NCBI GenBank assembly: GCA_036675345.1 | Contig: JAKFFE010000038.1 | Span: forward strand, 1 to 61,906 | Direction of reading: 5' to 3' | Origin: JALYOC01 sp036675345 | GTDB lineage: Bacteria > Myxococcota > Myxococcia > Myxococcales > Myxococcaceae | Length of the DNA stretch: 61,906 nt | Part shown: positions 57,973 through 61,906 of the stretch, in pieces | How the letters are laid out: each line of letters opens with the position of its first letter | Position numbering within the stretch: the first letter of the stretch is position 1 | Translations under genes and position numbers: made by a program | Notes under the pieces: model-generated | Seen by the model: the letters and a program-made list of their open reading frames with translations, nothing else | Database searches by the model: none | Told to the model about the DNA's origin: nothing

Positions 57973-59457
57973 TCACGGTCCACGAAGTGTGGTCAGCCCC
58001 TGATCGGTGAGCACCAGCAGCATCGACGGGGTCACCGTGGGCTCGTAGACCAATTGCAGCACCCGGGTCCCGGTGAGCTCGCCCAGCCGGGCCAGGGTGG
58101 TGCCGTCCGCCTCCAGGCGCCACAGCCCGTGGCCCCGGGTGCCGATGTAGAGGGCGCCGTCCTCGGTCGCCTTGAGCGCGGTGATCTCCTGGGTGGGGAG
58201 GCCTTCCACCTTCACCCAGTCGCCGCTGGACTTGGACTTCCAGATCATCGCCCACAGGCCGTGGTGGGCGCTGCCCAGGTAGTAGGTGCCGGACAGGGTC
58301 TGATCGATTGCTCGCCAGTCGTCGCGGGTGGCCTCGTTGCTCAGCTTCTCGTTGTAGCCCTTGTAGCGCCAGGGGACGGGGCCGTTGGAGCCACGCTCGG
58401 TGTCCCAGTCATCGAGGTTGCCGTTGGGGACCAGGAACCCGACCAGGAAGTCGTTGGCCACCAGGACGTCGCCGTTGGGTGCGATCCCCAGCCCGTGCAT
58501 CGGCCCGGTGACCAGGGACCCGGTGTCCTCCGGGGTCAGGTACTTGTACCAGCCGGGATGCCGGTGGCTGTTGTAGGTGAGCCCGCGGATCATCGTCACC
58601 CCGTGGTTGGTGGTGACGAACAGGTCGCCGCGGAACGGCCCCTGGGTGACGCGCTCGCAGTTGAGGATGCTGCGGTCCTCCTCGTAGTGGAAGTCGTTGG
58701 TGTTGTGGATGCCGATCATCTTCCCCGCGTTCGACGCCTTGACGCTCCGCCAGAGGTGCTCTTCCAGGAGCACCTGGCCGTCGTCTCCCAGTCGCACCAC
58801 GTCCAGATCGCCCTTCTGGTACTCGGCGTAGCGCTCGGGCGTGTAGTACGGCTCACCGGGCGCGGGGATCCACACCCGCTGCTCGATTCCCTCTGCCCGC
58901 GGCATCTCGTTCGCGAGGTAACCGACGTACGCGCGGCCGGCCTCACCGCCGCAGATCACGGTGGAGCCCAGCGCCAGCGAATCCGGCCCCCAGGACTGCC
59001 GGGCCTGGCCCACTCCGCGCGTCCAGGTTGGCGCCGCATCCCCGGGGCGGAGGACGCCGATGCGGTCGTCGTCCAAAAGCCAAAGGTTCAGCCCCTCGTC
59101 GAGACCCACGCTCTGCGGGGTCCCGACCTGGAAGCGTCCGCTGTAGTCCAGCACCGCCTCCACCGGCCAGGGACCGGCGTCCGGGGGCGTTCCCGCGTCC
59201 GGCGGGGTGCCCGCGTCCACCTCGATCAGCGGCCCGGCGTCGGGTTCGTCGGTGGGTCCGGCGTCGGGAGTCCCGCCATCGTCGGGGAAGCCCGCATCCC
59301 CCCCCGGGGACCCGCCATCGCCAGAGGGGGAACCTGGGTTCCCAACCGGAGGAGGAGCCACTGTCGTCCCCCCGCCACCGCACCCTCCCCCCAGCACGGT
59401 CAGTGTCATCACGGCGGCGAACAGCGCGCCCAAGCCTCCCTGCATCCTTCTGAGCAT
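57973..59457 (-). CDS. Lipoprotein with Asp/Gly/Pro-rich linker and beta-propeller-like domain
   Basis: 494 residues. Signal MLRRMQGGLGALFAAVMTLTVLGGGC, lipobox Cys26. Residues about 35-100 are a low-complexity linker (GDGGSPGGDAG, then PDAGTPPDAG repeats) common in Myxococcota lipoproteins. The mature domain shows propeller-like repeats: VRLGDDGQVLLEEHLW, LFVTTNHGVTMIRGL, HGLGIAPNGDVLVANDF, ALKATEDGALYIGTRGHGLWRLEADG. No catalytic site evident. Convergent with the preceding lipoprotein gene. Confidence 0.82.
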   Translation of the reverse strand: MLRRMQGGLGALFAAVMTLTVLGGGCGGGGTTVAPPPVGNPGSPSGDGGSPGGDAGFPDDGGTPDAGPTDEPDAGPLIEVDAGTPPDAGTPPDAGPWPVEAVLDYSGRFQVGTPQSVGLDEGLNLWLLDDDRIGVLRPGDAAPTWTRGVGQARQSWGPDSLALGSTVICGGEAGRAYVGYLANEMPRAEGIEQRVWIPAPGEPYYTPERYAEYQKGDLDVVRLGDDGQVLLEEHLWRSVKASNAGKMIGIHNTNDFHYEEDRSILNCERVTQGPFRGDLFVTTNHGVTMIRGLTYNSHRHPGWYKYLTPEDTGSLVTGPMHGLGIAPNGDVLVANDFLVGFLVPNGNLDDWDTERGSNGPVPWRYKGYNEKLSNEATRDDWRAIDQTLSGTYYLGSAHHGLWAMIWKSKSSGDWVKVEGLPTQEITALKATEDGALYIGTRGHGLWRLEADGTTLARLGELTGTRVLQLVYEPTVTPSMLLVLTDQGLTTLRGP

Positions 59458-59548
59458 GGGGGCGTCCTAGGCAAGTTCCGGGCCGGGGCCTCTCCCGCTT
59501 GAGGGGCATCAAGGCGGGAGTGGAGGAGATGGGCTAGGCGCCGCGGCC

Positions 59549-60541
59549 ATGAGGGTTCACCGCTTCGCAGTCGCCACCGTGTTCGCCACCCTGTTGTTGC
59601 TGGTCGCCGGAGGGTTGGTCAGCACCACCGGCTCGGGACTGGCCTGCCCGGACTGGCCGCTGTGTGAGGGCCAGTACGTTCCGCCGATGCGGGACGGGAA
59701 GGAGTACGAACACACCCACCGGCTGATCGCCTCCTTCGTGCTGGTGATGACCTTCGGGTTGACCGCGCTGCTGTTCAAACACCGACCGGAGGATGCGGTG
59801 CTGAAGCGACTGGGCGTGGCGGCCGCGCTGGGCGGTGGAGTCCAGGCGCTGTTCGGAGCGCTCACCGTCTGGCTCCGGCTGCCACCGGCGGTCTCCTCCA
59901 CCCACCTGGCGATCGCCATGCTCTTCCTCTCCCTCCTGGTCACCCTGGCCTTCCTCACCCGGCAGCGGCTGCCCGGGGCCCGCTACCGCGGACTGGAGCC
60001 TGAGGTCCGTCTGCGGCTGAGGGGGTACTGAGGCGCGGCCATCGCCCTCACCTACCTGCAGATCGTGGGCGGGGCGGTGATGCGCCACGTCCAGGGCGGC
60101 CTGATCTGCGGCCACGAACTCCTCACCTGCCTGGGCCAGGTGTGGCCCACGCACCGCTTCGTCGGGGTCCACGCCCACCTGGTCCACCGCTACCTGGGCA
60201 TCACCGCGGGGGTCGCAGTGCTCCTCTTCGCGGGGAGGCTGCTTCGGGCGGCCCCCTCCCACCGCGCGCTGCGGCGGCTGGCGATCGCGCTGGGCACCGG
60301 CGTGGTCGCCCAGGTGGCGCTGGGCTTCTGGACCATCCTCTCCTCCCGCCGGCTGGAGGTGGTGAACACGCACTCCACCCTGGCGGCGCTGCTCCTGCTG
60401 GGACTGGTGTCGGCCTACTGGTTGATGGCTCCTTCCCGGCCGCCACCGATCCCTGTGGCGAAGGTGAGTGATGGCGGACCGAAGCTCGGAGTCGAGTCCG
60501 GTGTCCCGAAGACGGGGTCGACGGTGGTGGCGGTGCGCTAG
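59549..60541 (+). pseudogene. ctaA: Heme A synthase (CtaA/COX15) split by an in-frame TGA
   Basis: One continuous frame of 331 codons encodes a complete eight-helix heme A synthase except for TGA at 60029-60031 (codon 161). Before it: MRVHRFAVATVFATLLLLVAGG, the loop cysteine pair Cys33/Cys39 (CPDWPLC), His55/57 in EHTHR and His119 in STHLA. After it, in the same frame: AIALTYLQIVGGAVMRH, VHAHLVHRY and VVNTHST, supplying the second half-set of heme ligands. The stop replaces what would be one residue at a helix start (RLRGY-stop-GAAIALTYLQ); TGG to TGA is the simplest change. Either an inactivated gene, a base error, or read-through. ATG 59549 begins the first helix. Confidence 0.85.
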
Positions 60542-60623
60542 AATCGAACCGCACAGAATCATTACCCCAGCCGACCGCCGCGCACCGCTTTCCCTCAGAA
60601 CCCTCGCCGATGCCCACCACGCC

Positions 60624-61607
60624 ATGAACCTGGATGTGATTGGAGATATCCACGGAGAGCTGCCCGCCCTCCACGCGCTGGGGAAGTTCCTCGGCTACGA
60701 CGTCGACAACGACTGGCAGCACCCGGAGGGGCGGACCCTGGTGTTCCTGGGTGATCTGGTCGATCGCGGCGCTCACAGCCTGGAGGTGGCCGAGCTCGTT
60801 CAGCACCTCGTCGAGACGGGCCGCGCGGCGTGCATCATGGGGAATCATGAGTACAACCTGGTCGCCTGGAACCTGCAGCTTCCGGGGTACTTGCATCCCA
60901 AGCTCTCCAACAAGGCCACCACCGAGCACATCGAGAGCAACCGGGCGCGGTGGAACCCAGTGCTGGAGTTCCTCAGGGACCTGCCGATCGCCCTCACCCT
61001 CCCGGACCTGCGGATCATCCACGCCTGCTGGCACGTCCCCAGCTACCAGGAGGTCCGGGAGATCCTGCAGCCCAGCGGGACGCGCTCGGGCATCCTCGCG
61101 GAGTACATCGAGCTGGATTCCCCTTTCACCTCCACCGCTCTCAAAGCGGGACTGAAGCCCTGGATCAGCAAGGCGGCCGGTGATTCGCCGCACGAGCTGC
61201 TCCTCAAGGGCTACGAGGTCCCCGCCCTTCCCAGGTTCCGCGACAACGACGGGAAGGAACGCGACATGAAGCGCGAGACCTGGTGGCTGGGCGATCACGA
61301 CCAGGTGCTGACGGACCGGGCCCAGGTCGTGGGGCATTACTGGCATCTGCCGCCAATCGACGGCCTCTTCTGCCCTCCACACCCAAGCGGCCACCCCGCG
61401 CTCAGGGATTGGGCGAAGAAGCTGGTCGCCAGGGTGCCCGACTCCGGAAGCTTGCCCGCGGAAGGAGAGATGTTCTGCGTCGACTTCAACGGGGTCACCC
61501 AGGCCTGCGAGAGGGGCCGGGCGTGCGTCGGCGCGTTGCGATGGCCGGAGCGGAGGATCGCCTGGGCCACCGCACCGCGCACCCGCACGGCGCTGGGGCA
61601 CGACTGA
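60624..61607 (+). CDS. PPP-family (Ap4A hydrolase/PrpA-like) metallophosphatase
   Basis: 327 residues. PPP signatures: GDIHGE (Asp8, His10), GDLVDRG (Asp44, Arg48) and GNHE (Asn74, His75), then HACWHVP and VVGHYWHLP for the remaining metal histidines. This may be a protein Ser/Thr/Tyr phosphatase or a symmetric dinucleotide tetraphosphatase; the long insertion between the third and fourth motifs resembles neither exactly. Possible partner to the Hanks-type signalling in the window. ATG 60624 begins the fold; no ribosome site seen. Confidence 0.85.
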   Translation: MNLDVIGDIHGELPALHALGKFLGYDVDNDWQHPEGRTLVFLGDLVDRGAHSLEVAELVQHLVETGRAACIMGNHEYNLVAWNLQLPGYLHPKLSNKATTEHIESNRARWNPVLEFLRDLPIALTLPDLRIIHACWHVPSYQEVREILQPSGTRSGILAEYIELDSPFTSTALKAGLKPWISKAAGDSPHELLLKGYEVPALPRFRDNDGKERDMKRETWWLGDHDQVLTDRAQVVGHYWHLPPIDGLFCPPHPSGHPALRDWAKKLVARVPDSGSLPAEGEMFCVDFNGVTQACERGRACVGALRWPERRIAWATAPRTRTALGHD

Positions 61608-61787
61608 ATGTCGGATCAGGGGCGAGCGTGACCATGGGCCACGCGAGGCCCTCTGCAGTGGACGCGCGGCTCCCCCAGTCCCGCTCTAGCTCTCCCCCTG
61701 TGCCGGGTCGAAGGAGACCGACTCCACGACCTCCGCGCTCCCGACGGGGGGCGCTCGCGACTTCTGCTGCGTTTGCGTAATGAATTC

Positions 61788-61906
61788 TCAGGATTGATCA
61801 CTTCTTTGGGGCGTCGAATCGCGCGCCAGCCATCCCTCCTCGAGGGTGAGGAGCTTGGTGTAGCCACGCGTTAGGACCAGCCAGCCGGGCTCGCCGTTAT
61901 TCTTGA
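61788..61906 (-). CDS. 3' end of an unidentified gene running off the window
   Basis: Read from the window edge on the minus strand, a frame of 38 codons (KNNGEPGWLVLTRG, then YTKLLTLEEGWLARDS, ending TPQRSDQS) reaches TGA at 61788-61790. The peptide has balanced composition and looks like the C-terminus of a folded domain. Its codons (AAG, AAT, CTA, AGA) are less GC-rich than in the neighbours, which may mark a transferred gene. The 180 bp between this and the phosphatase gene show nothing. Confidence 0.5.
   Translation of the reverse strand, partial: KNNGEPGWLVLTRGYTKLLTLEEGWLARDSTPQRSDQS

Noticed and set aside
61616..61867. 83-codon minus-strand open frame at the window end
   Set aside because: Arg/Ser/Pro-rich shadow-type composition, and it overlaps the more protein-like frame ending at 61788.
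1..61906. tRNA or rRNA genes, prophage or integrative element
   Set aside because: By eye no cloverleaf with GGTTCGA-type arm, rRNA block, integrase, capsid or transposase gene was found; a tRNA scan could still be run.

Overview
The window is about 62 kb of very GC-rich, gene-dense bacterial DNA with no rRNA, tRNA, CRISPR or recognisable insertion sequence. It looks like a Myxococcota (deltaproteobacterial) chromosome. The evidence is a dense set of one- and two-component signalling proteins (hybrid kinases, an FHA-domain kinase, a PEGA-domain protein-kinase homologue), many lipoproteins with Asp/Gly/Pro-Ala-Gly linkers, HEIGH-type metallopeptidases, an MCE/Mla lipid-transport operon, and almost universal 4-base ATGA/GTGA gene overlaps. 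This is inference from content, not a phylogeny.

Layout. 1-2.9 kb: a 24-bp G-rich tandem repeat, a diguanylate cyclase and a flavin-oxidoreductase/receiver fusion (+). 2.9-8.9 kb (-): PilZ protein, phosphoesterase, lipoprotein, psd, hisS, TlpA-like thioredoxin and miaA. 9.1-13.3 kb (-): mlaE-mlaF-mlaD and a PfkB kinase. 13.4-21.1 kb (+): complete tryptophan operon trpE-G-D-C-F-B-A followed by a DAHP synthase, with a Trp-codon-containing short frame overlapping the start of trpE. 21-24.5 kb (-): hybrid histidine kinase and alanine racemase. 24.7-28.2 kb (+): zinc-ribbon protein, two envelope proteins and a frameshifted DMT transporter.

28-34.5 kb (-) is one long operon: a LuxR-type response regulator, two alpha/beta-hydrolases (one lacking its nucleophile), two M16 peptidases (one lacking its zinc site), a pseudouridine synthase and a small zinc-ribbon protein. 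34.7-41.4 kb holds two histidine kinases, a stand-alone receiver and a predicted pseudokinase coupled to a small zinc-ribbon protein. 41.5-45 kb has a cN-II-like 5'-nucleotidase and two lipoproteins.

45.1-52.8 kb (+) is an eight-gene purine catabolic operon that takes xanthine through urate to urea plus ureidoglycolate: three-subunit xanthine dehydrogenase, membrane urate oxidase PuuD, allantoinase, allantoicase, OHCU decarboxylase and HIU hydrolase. It converges on a subclass B1 metallo-beta-lactamase with NDM-like motifs. 53.8-59.5 kb is an exported-protein region: trypsin-like protease, HEIGH metalloprotease, an HEFVH protein without a signal peptide, and two lipoproteins. The end holds a heme A synthase (ctaA) split by an in-frame TGA, a PPP-type phosphatase and the 3' end of an unidentified minus-strand gene.

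Three loci (trpE start, DMT transporter, ctaA) show reading-frame problems. They could be real decay or recoding, or base-level errors in the assembly, and should be read together.
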